Of a stretch of DNA of 64,000 nt, positions 44,772-55,835 are shown piece after piece (position 1 is the stretch's first letter; every line of letters begins with the position of its first letter). The translations under genes were made by a program, and so were the position numbers. The stretch covers positions 1 to 64,000 of the forward strand of contig NZ_JAJFZN010000001.1 in NCBI RefSeq assembly GCF_020731145.1, written 5' to 3'. Source of the DNA: Sneathiella sp. HT1-7 (GTDB lineage: Bacteria; Pseudomonadota; Alphaproteobacteria; Sneathiellales; Sneathiellaceae). The notes under the pieces are model-generated. The model ran no database searches and was not told the DNA's origin. It saw only the letters and a program-made list of their open reading frames with translations.

Positions 44772-45599
44772 TCACCCTTTCGCACTACTGTCCGGCATCT
44801 GCCAGGCGGGTTTTCGTTTTTCGGCGAAGGCTGACTGCCCCTCCTTACCCTCCGCACCTCTGTTCAACTCAGAAAATTTCGCAGCGGAGAAACTCACCAT
44901 TTCCTCTTCAGGGAGTGAGCCGACCTTTAACATAATCGCCTTGGTCGCCGCGTTCGCCATAGGTCCGCAACGTAGTACTCGCGCGACAACGTCCTCCAAC
45001 ATCGTGTCGATATCCGCATCGGCGGAAAGATACTGCGCAATGCCATATTCAAATGCCTTCGCGCCATCGAACCGCTCGGCGGTGAGGGCAAGCTGCCGCG
45101 CGCGAGTCAAGCCGATCCTTTTAACGACATAGGGCGCAATCTGGGCTGGCGCCACGCCAAGCGTTGTTTCCGGCATCCCCATCCGCGCACCCTCTGCAAC
45201 AATGGTAATATCGGCAAGGCAGGCATAGCCCATCCCTCCACCAAAGGCCGATCCTTCGACGACAGCAATGGTTGTCTGAGGCAGTCTCTCAAATCTCAGG
45301 AACGCCAGTCCGGCAGCACGGTTGCGTTCCATAATCGGATCGCTATCGGGGGTGACGACATCCTCGGCCATGTTACGACGTTCTTTAATATCGCCGCCCG
45401 CACAGAAATGCCCTCCTGCACCGCGCAGCACCACCACCCTGACCTCGGGTGTTGCCTCCAACCAATCGACAACAGCGGCGAATTCCGCCCCCATCTGACT
45501 ATTGATGGCATTTCGCTGATCCGGCCGGTTGAACCAAAGGTTCAATCTCCCCGCGACCACATCAAGCTTAAGAAATTCACACTCCGGTAGCTCATGCAT
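44772..45599 (-). CDS. atuE: Enoyl-CoA hydratase, isohexenylglutaconyl-CoA hydratase-like (AtuE)
   Basis: Crotonase-fold protein of 275 residues with oxyanion-hole motif GGHFCAGGDIKE and signature GSAFGGGMGYACLADITIV. The catalytic glutamates are conserved in the FGGGMGY and MPETTLGV segments. Position directly before atuA (nine bases between the stop and the atuA ATG region) and after tetR argues for the AtuE role: hydrating the carboxylated geranyl-type intermediate. Methylglutaconyl-CoA hydratase of leucine breakdown is the close alternative. Confidence 0.8.
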   Translation of the reverse strand: MHELPECEFLKLDVVAGRLNLWFNRPDQRNAINSQMGAEFAAVVDWLEATPEVRVVVLRGAGGHFCAGGDIKERRNMAEDVVTPDSDPIMERNRAAGLAFLRFERLPQTTIAVVEGSAFGGGMGYACLADITIVAEGARMGMPETTLGVAPAQIAPYVVKRIGLTRARQLALTAERFDGAKAFEYGIAQYLSADADIDTMLEDVVARVLRCGPMANAATKAIMLKVGSLPEEEMVSFSAAKFSELNRGAEGKEGQSAFAEKRKPAWQMPDSSAKG

Positions 45600-45635
45600 T
45601 TTCTTTTTCTTTCTTTTTATCGCATCCCCCGCCGA

Positions 45636-46292
45636 TTATGCCTCGGTCAGGTATCTTTTAAACATAGCCTTAAATTGATCAATTTGCAGCGAAACTTTTT
45701 CATTTTTTCCTGCAACTATATTTGTCAGCGCCAGACCGCGGAGTGTAATGAGCAGCATCTGCCGCCAGGATTGAATTTCCTCCTGACTTCGGCCTGTATC
45801 AGCAAAGACTGCCTGCCAGACAATCGCTCTTTCCTTTTCCAGATCCTCCAACGCCATCGTAATGGCATCCTCAAACGCCGGGTCTTGGCGCCCGCGTACT
45901 GCAATTTCAATAAAGGCCGTGTAGTTAAATCCGCTAAACCCCTGCCAATAGTCATCGACTATACGGTCGATCCGCTCTTTAAGTGGCAAAATAGTCAGCT
46001 CCGCCGCGTCCAGATGTTGGCTAAGACGGTTTGCAATCTCTTCTATACTGGCGACCAGCAGGGATTTGGGGCTATCAAAATGATACTGAATGGCGCCGCG
46101 TGTCAGCCCGGCTTTGCGTGCGACATCTGCCATGGTGAGCTCCCCCGCTCCCTTTTCATGCAGCAGCATAATCGTTGCATCAACAAGGCGCTGACGAGTT
46201 TCCGCTCGCCTGTCTTCCTGCCGCCGTCGTTTTCCGTTTCGTTGCGGTGACGTTATATCCAATGTCGCCTCATCCAAACAAGAAAGAGCCAT
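45636..46292 (-). CDS. TetR family regulator of the catabolic cluster (AtuR-like)
   Basis: A 218-residue repressor. Basic N-terminal tail, then a TetR helix-turn-helix: RQRLVDATIMLLHEKGAGELTMADVARKAGLTRGAIQYHFDSPKSLL (residues about 33-80, read in pieces), and an all-helical ligand domain. The ATG at 46292 is used because the longer frame starts with TTG. It is first in the leftward tetR-atuE-atuA transcript and divergent from the acyl-CoA dehydrogenase gene, with a palindromic operator between. Ligand is probably an acyl-CoA of the pathway. Confidence 0.85.
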   Translation of the reverse strand: MALSCLDEATLDITSPQRNGKRRRQEDRRAETRQRLVDATIMLLHEKGAGELTMADVARKAGLTRGAIQYHFDSPKSLLVASIEEIANRLSQHLDAAELTILPLKERIDRIVDDYWQGFSGFNYTAFIEIAVRGRQDPAFEDAITMALEDLEKERAIVWQAVFADTGRSQEEIQSWRQMLLITLRGLALTNIVAGKNEKVSLQIDQFKAMFKRYLTEA

Positions 46293-46345
46293 TGGCCGCA
46301 CGCGGCACAATCACTCACATCCGGGATTACATAATATTCATTTGT

Positions 46346-46365
46346 AACATTCATGCATGAACGTT
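46346..46365. promoter_or_regulatory. Palindromic operator, probable TetR site
   Basis: AACATTCATGCATGAACGTT is a 20-base palindrome with only one mismatched pair, in the 154-base space between tetR and the acyl-CoA dehydrogenase gene. Position and form fit autorepression plus control of both divergent transcripts. Confidence 0.7.
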
Positions 46366-46446
46366 AGTGTGAAGGCATCAAAAAAACAATCCCTTTAACG
46401 GGCCGACAATTCAAATCTTGCCGGAAAATAAAAATTGGGGAATATC

Positions 46447-49640
<3,194 letters not shown>

Positions 49641-49646
49641 TCAAAT

Positions 49647-50441
49647 TCAGGCGTGGCGTGTTCCTGCCGCAGGAGGGTTGCGCGCAGGCCCCGCAAAACA
49701 CTGCGCGACAGACATCCAGCGCGTCGCAATCTCACCCGATACTTTTAGGTTGGTATCCGCAATATTACGAGTCTGCGTAACAACCTGACAGAATTCGGAA
49801 GCATCGCCTTCAACAAGGTCCGCGGTATTTTCCGGGTTCCATTCCCAGATGTCTCCCGACGGGGCCGTCAACCGGACATGCGGCACCGGTTCCGGCACCT
49901 CTTCCTTGCGATTAATAAAAGTCCAGCCGAAGGTATTCATTCCCATAACGGCAATACTTTTGATCAGATCCCTGTTCTCCCGTTTTACGCCAAGCAGGTC
50001 ATAGATTTCCTGCGCATGGGACCAAGTTTCCATTAACCGGGCAGAGATGCTGGACCGCGCACTCATGCTCGGCCCAACCCAAAGCAAACGCTGCTTCGGA
50101 TCAGCGGCGTAAAACCGATCCGACATCTCCATATAATAGGCCCGCCAGGCATCCCGCAACGCGGTTCCCTTTAGGCCATCCAGCATTTTATCTGTTGCAT
50201 CAATAAGTGAACCGGATTTATCCCGAAGCTCGGAAAGCTCTCCATAAACTCGCTTGAATGCTTCTTCATCCGTAAGAGTCAAATCAGCGACATAATTGAA
50301 GAAATGCAGATGCTGCATGACATCATTAACCGTCCAGTCGCGGAACAGCGTTACCCGGTCGTAATCCGCCTCACCAAGCGGCTCAATGAGACTGTAGAGT
50401 GCTTCGCTTTCATCTCTGAAATCATAGGCTTCTTTCAGCAT
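49647..50441 (-). CDS. TIGR03084 family metal-binding protein (DinB/MDMPI-like)
   Basis: A 264-residue protein of the DinB/mycothiol-dependent maleylpyruvate isomerase superfamily. Four-helix-bundle metal residues are seen in WTVNDVMQHLHFFN and LMETWSHAQEIYDLLGV. The C-terminal domain has the strongly conserved VRLTAPSGDIWEW and EFCQVVTQTRNIADT. Members occur beside Atu-type genes; the reaction is unknown. The superfamily uses low-molecular-weight thiols as cofactors, so a thiol-dependent isomerase or transferase is possible. ATG 50441 was chosen because upstream codons lack similarity. Follows atuF by 28 bases. Confidence 0.8.
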   Translation of the reverse strand: MLKEAYDFRDESEALYSLIEPLGEADYDRVTLFRDWTVNDVMQHLHFFNYVADLTLTDEEAFKRVYGELSELRDKSGSLIDATDKMLDGLKGTALRDAWRAYYMEMSDRFYAADPKQRLLWVGPSMSARSSISARLMETWSHAQEIYDLLGVKRENRDLIKSIAVMGMNTFGWTFINRKEEVPEPVPHVRLTAPSGDIWEWNPENTADLVEGDASEFCQVVTQTRNIADTNLKVSGEIATRWMSVAQCFAGPARNPPAAGTRHA

Positions 50442-50469
50442 TGTCTGAATTTCCCTTTTTATTTCCGCA

Positions 50470-52461
50470 TTATTCCGGCACTTCAATTTCGAACAGAAGA
50501 TCGTCGATAGACACTTGGCTTGCCGCCGTGGCAATCACATTCTGCACGACACCGGCAACTTCAGCCTGGATATCATGCTGCATCTTCATCGCCTCCAGCA
50601 CAGCAAGACGGGTCCCAACATCAACTGTATCACCAGCCTTCACAAAGACTTCCAACAAGGTGCCATGCATGGGCGCTGTCACCTGCCCGCTCCCCGCAGC
50701 GGATGCGGTCGCCTCCGGGAACGCTATCTCATTAATAAACCGTAACGTCTTCCCGCCATCGGTGAATTCCAGCACCCCTTCAGAAAGGGCCTCATAATGC
50801 ACGCGTTTGCGACTTCCATCGACGGTCAGCAGTGCCCTGTTCTCGCTCCGCTCCAAAACCTCAATGACCAGAGCTGCTTCACCCACCATAACATTATAAC
50901 CGCCTTCGCGCTTTGGCGCGACAGTGACATCGATTTGATCTTCAGCCGCCGGGAACACATAACGGGTCAGCAATTCTCCGCCGCTTGACCAATCCATAAG
51001 CTGCTCAGTCACAAAAATCGCCGCCGATTTTGCCCGTTCACGCTCCACCTGATACAAAAGAACGGCGGCCATCGCCATTTCAATCTGATCCGGAATTTTT
51101 GCAGCCAACCGCTCGCCATCGAATAAGTCGCCAATAAAAGCGGTCGTCGCCTCTCCTTTTGCAAAGGTCTCCTCATTGAGGATATCGATTAGAAAACCAC
51201 GGTTGGTTGTCAGGCCAAATATTACCGTATTTTTAAGCGCCTCAATCAGACGGTGGCGGGCAATCTCCCGACTTTCGCCATGGGCGATGACTTTCGCGAT
51301 CATCGGATCATAAAAAGGGGAGATATCCTGCCCGGAATCAATGCCGGCGTCGAATCGCACGCCGTCTCCGTCCGCCGCCTGCCATGTCGTAATCTTGCCT
51401 GTACAGGGAAGGAAGTCCTGCGCGGTATCTTCCGCATAAAGACGCACTTCAATGGCATGGCCATTCAGCTTAACGTCCTGTTGCTCAATCCCAAGCGGCT
51501 CACCCTGCGCCACTTGAATTTGTAGCGACACAAGATCGTTTCCCGTCACCATCTCGGTCACCGGATGTTCCACTTGCAACCGGGTATTCATTTCGAGAAA
51601 ATAGAAATTATTTCCGGCATCGAGCAGAAACTCAACGGTACCGGCACCACGATAGTTGATACTGCGCGCCGCTTCCACCGCAGCTGAGCCCATCTTTTCC
51701 CGGAGTTCCGGTGTCATGACTGGGCATGGCGCTTCCTCTACCACTTTTTGATGTCGGCGCTGAACCGAGCAATCCCGCTCACCCAGATGGACAACATTCC
51801 CATGATTATCCGCGAAAACTTGAACTTCTACATGTCGCGGTTCAATTATCGCTTTTTCAAGGATAAGCTCCTCCGAACCGAACGCGTTAAGCGCTTCCGA
51901 GCGCGCAGAGGCAAGGGCGTCAACAAGGTTCTTCTCTTCATGTACAAGACGCATGCCGCGACCACCTCCGCCCGCCGCGGCCTTCACCATAATCGGAAAC
52001 CCAATATCTTTGGCTGCGGCAACAAGTGTACCGTCAGACTGGTCATGGTCTTCATATCCGGGAACACAAGGCACATCTGCCGCAATCATCCGCCGCTTGG
52101 CCGCTGCCTTGTTCCCCATCAAGTCAATCGCCTCGGCAGAGGGTCCAATGAAGACAATACCCGCATCCTCGCATGCCCGTGCAAAATCTGCATTCTCTGA
52201 CAGGAATCCGTAACCCGGGTGAATAGCCTCCGCTCCCGTTTCCTTGGCTGCGGCCAATATCTTTGTCATATCCAAATAGGACTGCTGGACAGGCGCAGGC
52301 CCAATCAACATTGCCTCATCTGCGATACGGACATGAAGCGCCGCGGCATCCGCCTCTGAGTAAACAGCGATAGTGCGATACCCGAGACTTTTGGCTGTTT
52401 TGATTACCCTAACGGCAATTTCGCCCCGATTGGCGATCAATATGCTATTGAAATTTCTCAT
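50470..52461 (-). CDS. atuF: Acyl-CoA carboxylase alpha subunit, biotin-carrying (AtuF-like)
   Basis: Biotin carboxylase plus carrier subunit for carboxylation of a branched enoyl-CoA. Biotin carboxylase domain (NSILIANRGEIAVRVIKTA; ATP-grasp MVKAAAGGGGRGMR; EMNTRLQVEHPVTE), a BT linker, and a C-terminal carrier domain with the biotinylated K626 in EAMKM. Length 663 residues. Forms a complex with the neighbouring beta subunit. Linkage to atuA favours geranyl-CoA carboxylase, with 3-methylcrotonyl-CoA carboxylase (LiuD) as the close alternative. Confidence 0.87.
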   Translation of the reverse strand: MRNFNSILIANRGEIAVRVIKTAKSLGYRTIAVYSEADAAALHVRIADEAMLIGPAPVQQSYLDMTKILAAAKETGAEAIHPGYGFLSENADFARACEDAGIVFIGPSAEAIDLMGNKAAAKRRMIAADVPCVPGYEDHDQSDGTLVAAAKDIGFPIMVKAAAGGGGRGMRLVHEEKNLVDALASARSEALNAFGSEELILEKAIIEPRHVEVQVFADNHGNVVHLGERDCSVQRRHQKVVEEAPCPVMTPELREKMGSAAVEAARSINYRGAGTVEFLLDAGNNFYFLEMNTRLQVEHPVTEMVTGNDLVSLQIQVAQGEPLGIEQQDVKLNGHAIEVRLYAEDTAQDFLPCTGKITTWQAADGDGVRFDAGIDSGQDISPFYDPMIAKVIAHGESREIARHRLIEALKNTVIFGLTTNRGFLIDILNEETFAKGEATTAFIGDLFDGERLAAKIPDQIEMAMAAVLLYQVERERAKSAAIFVTEQLMDWSSGGELLTRYVFPAAEDQIDVTVAPKREGGYNVMVGEAALVIEVLERSENRALLTVDGSRKRVHYEALSEGVLEFTDGGKTLRFINEIAFPEATASAAGSGQVTAPMHGTLLEVFVKAGDTVDVGTRLAVLEAMKMQHDIQAEVAGVVQNVIATAASQVSIDDLLFEIEVPE

Positions 52462-52514
52462 TTTTCCGGACCCACCTGTTTATATCTTTTTTCTTATTCA
52501 TTGATTACCGGAGA

Positions 52515-54137
52515 TTAGAGTCGGCCAACGCCGAAGCTGTTCGGTTGCAGGGTGCGATTACGCGCCTCCCAGCATGTTTGCAGCGCGAAGCCGATGACTT
52601 TACGGCTATCACGTGGATCGATAACACCTTGGTCAAGAAGTTTGCCTGAGGTATAAAACGCGTCCGCTTGACTATCAAAGTGATCAATCAAACGCGCCTT
52701 TTGAGCGGCGAGTGCCTCTTCATCAACAGGTATGCCTTTGCGTTCTGCACCACTTCGCGCCACCTGATCCATGGTGAGTGCCGCTTGTTCACCACCCATC
52801 ACGCCAGTCTTGGCATTTGGCCAGGCAAACAGGAAATCCGGGTCATAGGCAAGGCCGGCCATCCCATAGTTACCGGCACCGAAGCTTGCCCCGATATAGA
52901 GTGTTATTTTCGGCACCCGGACGGTGGAAACGGCCTGGATCATTTTAGATCCATGCTTGATCATACCTTTTTGTTCATACTCCTTGCCAACCATATAGCC
53001 GGTAATATTATTCAGGAAGATCAACGGAATATTCGCCTGGTCACAAAGCTGGAAGAACTGTCCGCCCTTCGCCGCGCCATCCGGATCGATCGGGCCATTA
53101 TTGCCCACGATGCCGCAGGCCTGTCCGAAGATATTAGCCTGCAAACAAACAAGGGTGGCACCGTAACGTGGTTTAAATTCCTCAAAATCGGAACCATCAA
53201 CCAGCCGGGCGACAACTTCGCGGACGTCATAAGGTTTTCGATAATCCACCGGAACCACACCAGTAATCTCTTCCGGATCGTAGCGCGGCTCCTTGAAACT
53301 TTTTATCTCTGGTGTCGGGCATTTATCGTTCCAGCCGAGGCGGCCAATGATGTCCCGTGCAATCAAAAGGCCATGGGCGTCGTCTTCGGCGAGATATTCA
53401 ACAAGCCCCGTGGTGGTCGCATGCATTTCCGATCCCGCCAGTTCCTCCTCATCCGAGATTTCACCTGTTGCAGCCCGCACCAGAGCCGCACCGCCGAGAG
53501 AGGCGCGCCCCCGCCCCTTGATGCCAATAACATAATCGCTCATGCCGGGGAAATATGCCCCACCGGCCGTTGATGGGCCGTGCAGAACGACGAAAGTAGG
53601 GATACCTGCCGCACTCAATTTTGCGAGCCTCTGGAATCCCCCGCCCCCATGCGCCCATGATTCAACCTGATACTTCAGAAGATTGGCGCCCGCACTCTCA
53701 ACGAGATGTACAAAAGGAAGCTTCTTATCAATGGCAATATCCTGACAGCGACGGACTTTCTCCCCGGACTTCTGGGTCATTGCGCCAGCGTTGATGCCGC
53801 TATCGCTCGCGAAGATCATACACCGCACACCGTTGATAAATCCGATGCCAGCCAACGAACTTGCCCCCGGAATGCTTTTATCCCGATCATTCGTATCCAC
53901 CATATAATTGGCGAGGCCGAACAGCTCCAGAAAGGGCATACCCGGATCGAGAAGACGGACCAACCGCTCACGTGGGGTCAATTGACCGCGCTCCTCAAAT
54001 CTGGCGCGCCGACGCTCAGATAATTGTTTCGCGCGATCTTTTAACGCATGTAAATCATCGACAAGTGCCAGCATCTCCTGCCGATTGGTGGCAAAGCTGT
54101 CAGAAGAGGCAACGATTTTGGATGAGAAAACGGCCAT
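52515..54137 (-). CDS. atuC: Acyl-CoA carboxylase beta subunit, carboxyltransferase (AtuC-like)
   Basis: Carboxyltransferase partner of the biotin subunit 53 bases downstream. Typical crotonase-like halves: VESAGANLLKYQ, GIPTFVVLHGPSTAGGAYFPGMSDYVIGIKG (in pieces) and, in the second half, NNITGYMVGKEYEQKGMIKHG, GASFGAGNYGMAGLAYDPDF. Length 540 residues. The segment before the LSAAGIP motif is glycine-rich (HGGGGF) where methylcrotonyl enzymes usually carry bulkier residues, which would suit a longer substrate such as geranyl-CoA; this needs an alignment. A GGGAG ribosome site precedes the ATG. First gene of its leftward transcript. Confidence 0.87.
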   Translation of the reverse strand: MAVFSSKIVASSDSFATNRQEMLALVDDLHALKDRAKQLSERRRARFEERGQLTPRERLVRLLDPGMPFLELFGLANYMVDTNDRDKSIPGASSLAGIGFINGVRCMIFASDSGINAGAMTQKSGEKVRRCQDIAIDKKLPFVHLVESAGANLLKYQVESWAHGGGGFQRLAKLSAAGIPTFVVLHGPSTAGGAYFPGMSDYVIGIKGRGRASLGGAALVRAATGEISDEEELAGSEMHATTTGLVEYLAEDDAHGLLIARDIIGRLGWNDKCPTPEIKSFKEPRYDPEEITGVVPVDYRKPYDVREVVARLVDGSDFEEFKPRYGATLVCLQANIFGQACGIVGNNGPIDPDGAAKGGQFFQLCDQANIPLIFLNNITGYMVGKEYEQKGMIKHGSKMIQAVSTVRVPKITLYIGASFGAGNYGMAGLAYDPDFLFAWPNAKTGVMGGEQAALTMDQVARSGAERKGIPVDEEALAAQKARLIDHFDSQADAFYTSGKLLDQGVIDPRDSRKVIGFALQTCWEARNRTLQPNSFGVGRL

Positions 54138-54241
54138 TCGGAACTCCCGATTTTTATTTTTTTCTTTATTGATAGCATAGGAAAGTTCGCGCCGTTAAGA
54201 AAAAAAATGACGTGAGCGACCGTGGCATAATTTAATTTTCT

Positions 54242-54303
54242 GGCGTTACGCCGACAGTCGTTTTAAACTGTCATTCTGCAGGAAATAAATCGCGGGATAT
54301 AAT
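54242..54303 (+). promoter_or_regulatory. Promoter and inverted repeats upstream of the HMGCS-like gene
   Basis: A perfect -10 hexamer TATAAT lies at 54298-54303, with a weak -35 TTCTGC at 54274-54279. Immediately upstream are two inverted repeats: GGCGTTACGCC (54242-54252) and GACAGT-N8-ACTGTC (54253-54272). The second fits a dimeric regulator site. The palindrome differs from the one between tetR and the acyl-CoA dehydrogenase gene, so another regulator may be involved. Confidence 0.5.
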
Positions 54304-54363
54304 GCTACGCGCCCTGCATCATATAAGTGGCACTAAGAAATAATAAAAAAGGAGCCTTTCCAA

Positions 54364-55833
54364 ATGGAAGTAGGAATATTGGCCTACGGGGGATATATCC
54401 CGCAAAGCCGATTGCAACGTAGTGAAATCGCAAAAGCTCACAGCTGGTTTAATCCAGGGCTTAACGGCCTTGCCAAGGGCGAAAGAGCAATGGCAAATTG
54501 GGACGAAGATAGCGTCACCATGGCCGTCGAAGCTGCGCGGGATTGTCTCGCAGACTCTGACCGCAATGATGTTTCCGCTGTTTATATGGCCTCAACCAGC
54601 TTTCCGTTTATGGATCGGCAGAATGCAGGCATCGTTGCTGATGCGCTGAACCTGAACAGCAGCCTGCAGACCCTCGATTTCGCCTCCTCCCAGCGAGCAG
54701 GTAGCGCGGGATTGGCGACAGCCCTTCAGGTAGCCAAAGGAGGCAGCGGCCCAATTCTTTTCACTGCTGCGGAAAAACGCCAGACGAAGGCGGCAAGCCC
54801 GCTGGAATTCACATCCGGCGACGGGGCGGCCGCTTTTCTGGTCGGTCAGGGCAAAGTCATTGCCCGCCTTCTCGGCAGCCATACAGAAGCCGTTGATTTC
54901 GTCGATCACTTCCGTGGCGAAGGCGAAGCCTATGACTACAATTGGGAAGAACGCTGGATCCGCGATGAGGGATATCTCAAAATTGTACCAAGTGCCATTT
55001 CCGCCCTGTTGTCGGAAACCGGAGTTAAAGCGGAAGATGTTACAACCTTCTGCTTCCCGGTAGCCGCGCGCGGTGTCGCTGGAATGCTTGCGAAGAAACT
55101 CGGTATACCCGAGAGTTCCGTTGCAGATAATCTTCAGGCAAACTGCGGTGAGACTGGGACTGCCCATTCCATGGTAATGCTGTCCCATGCGTTGGAAAAT
55201 AGTAAGCCGGGCGATAAAATCCTTGTCGCAAGCTTCGGTCAGGGCAGCGATGCTCTCCTGTTCGAAGTGACTGAGGAAATCAAATCGCTTTCTCCCCGCA
55301 AAGGCGTTTCGGGCTATCTCGCTCGTCGCTATGCGGAAACGAACTACAACAAGTTCCTCGCGTTCCATGATCTGGTTAACTTGGAACGTGGTATCCGCGC
55401 AGAGACCGACAAGAAAACCGGCCTGACGACCCTTTATCGCAACAAGGGAATGACCCAGGCCATGATTGGTGGTCAATGTTCCCAATGCGGTACGGCGCAG
55501 TTTCCGAAGTCCAATATGTGCGTTAATGAAAATTGCGGCGCCATCGGTACGCAAGAGGATTACCCCTTCGCGGAGAGAATTTCAAAAGTGAACTCCTTTA
55601 CCGCGGACCGGCTTACCTATTCACCGGATCCGCCCGCCTATTACGGCATGATCCAGTTCGAAGAAGGCGGTCGCCTGATGAGTGACTTTACCGATATCTC
55701 GCCTGAAACGGATATCAAGGTAGGAATGCCCATGCGGATGATGTTTAGGGTCAAAGACTATGACAACAAGCGCGGGTTCAGGCGTTATTTCTGGAAAGCG
55801 ACCCCCGCGGACGCTTCAAATAAAGGAGAATAA
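54364..55833 (+). CDS. HMG-CoA synthase-like protein fused to a DUF35 (Zn ribbon/OB-fold) domain
   Basis: A 489-residue fusion. Residues about 1-320 have the thiolase/HMG-CoA synthase fold (VGILAYGGYIPQSRL; late NCGETGTAHSM). Residues about 360-480 are a DUF35 domain with a zinc ribbon (C372, C375, C386, C391) and an OB-fold. In archaeal HMG-CoA synthase the catalytic Glu and Cys lie in SESHPY and EFACKAG. Here the same places read STSFPF (T78) and DFASSQRAG (S108/S109), so normal condensation chemistry is not expected. A GGAG ribosome site precedes the ATG; the thiolase gene follows two bases after the stop. Archaeal thiolase-HMGCS-DUF35 complexes and steroid retro-aldolase/DUF35 pairs are the nearest models. 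Possible role: acyl-CoA binding or C-C cleavage in the Atu-type pathway. Confidence 0.8.
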   Translation: MEVGILAYGGYIPQSRLQRSEIAKAHSWFNPGLNGLAKGERAMANWDEDSVTMAVEAARDCLADSDRNDVSAVYMASTSFPFMDRQNAGIVADALNLNSSLQTLDFASSQRAGSAGLATALQVAKGGSGPILFTAAEKRQTKAASPLEFTSGDGAAAFLVGQGKVIARLLGSHTEAVDFVDHFRGEGEAYDYNWEERWIRDEGYLKIVPSAISALLSETGVKAEDVTTFCFPVAARGVAGMLAKKLGIPESSVADNLQANCGETGTAHSMVMLSHALENSKPGDKILVASFGQGSDALLFEVTEEIKSLSPRKGVSGYLARRYAETNYNKFLAFHDLVNLERGIRAETDKKTGLTTLYRNKGMTQAMIGGQCSQCGTAQFPKSNMCVNENCGAIGTQEDYPFAERISKVNSFTADRLTYSPDPPAYYGMIQFEEGGRLMSDFTDISPETDIKVGMPMRMMFRVKDYDNKRGFRRYFWKATPADASNKGE

Positions 55834-55835
55834 AA

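Noticed and set aside
50470-54137. Reading the two carboxylase genes as leucine-pathway methylcrotonyl-CoA carboxylase (LiuD/LiuB)
   Set aside because: Not excluded, but atuA, the TetR arrangement and absence of isovaleryl-CoA dehydrogenase-HMG-CoA lyase order in the window favour the geranyl-CoA type.
54592-55554. 320-codon open frame opposite the HMGCS-like gene
   Set aside because: Shadow frame; the plus-strand protein has clear family features and a ribosome site.
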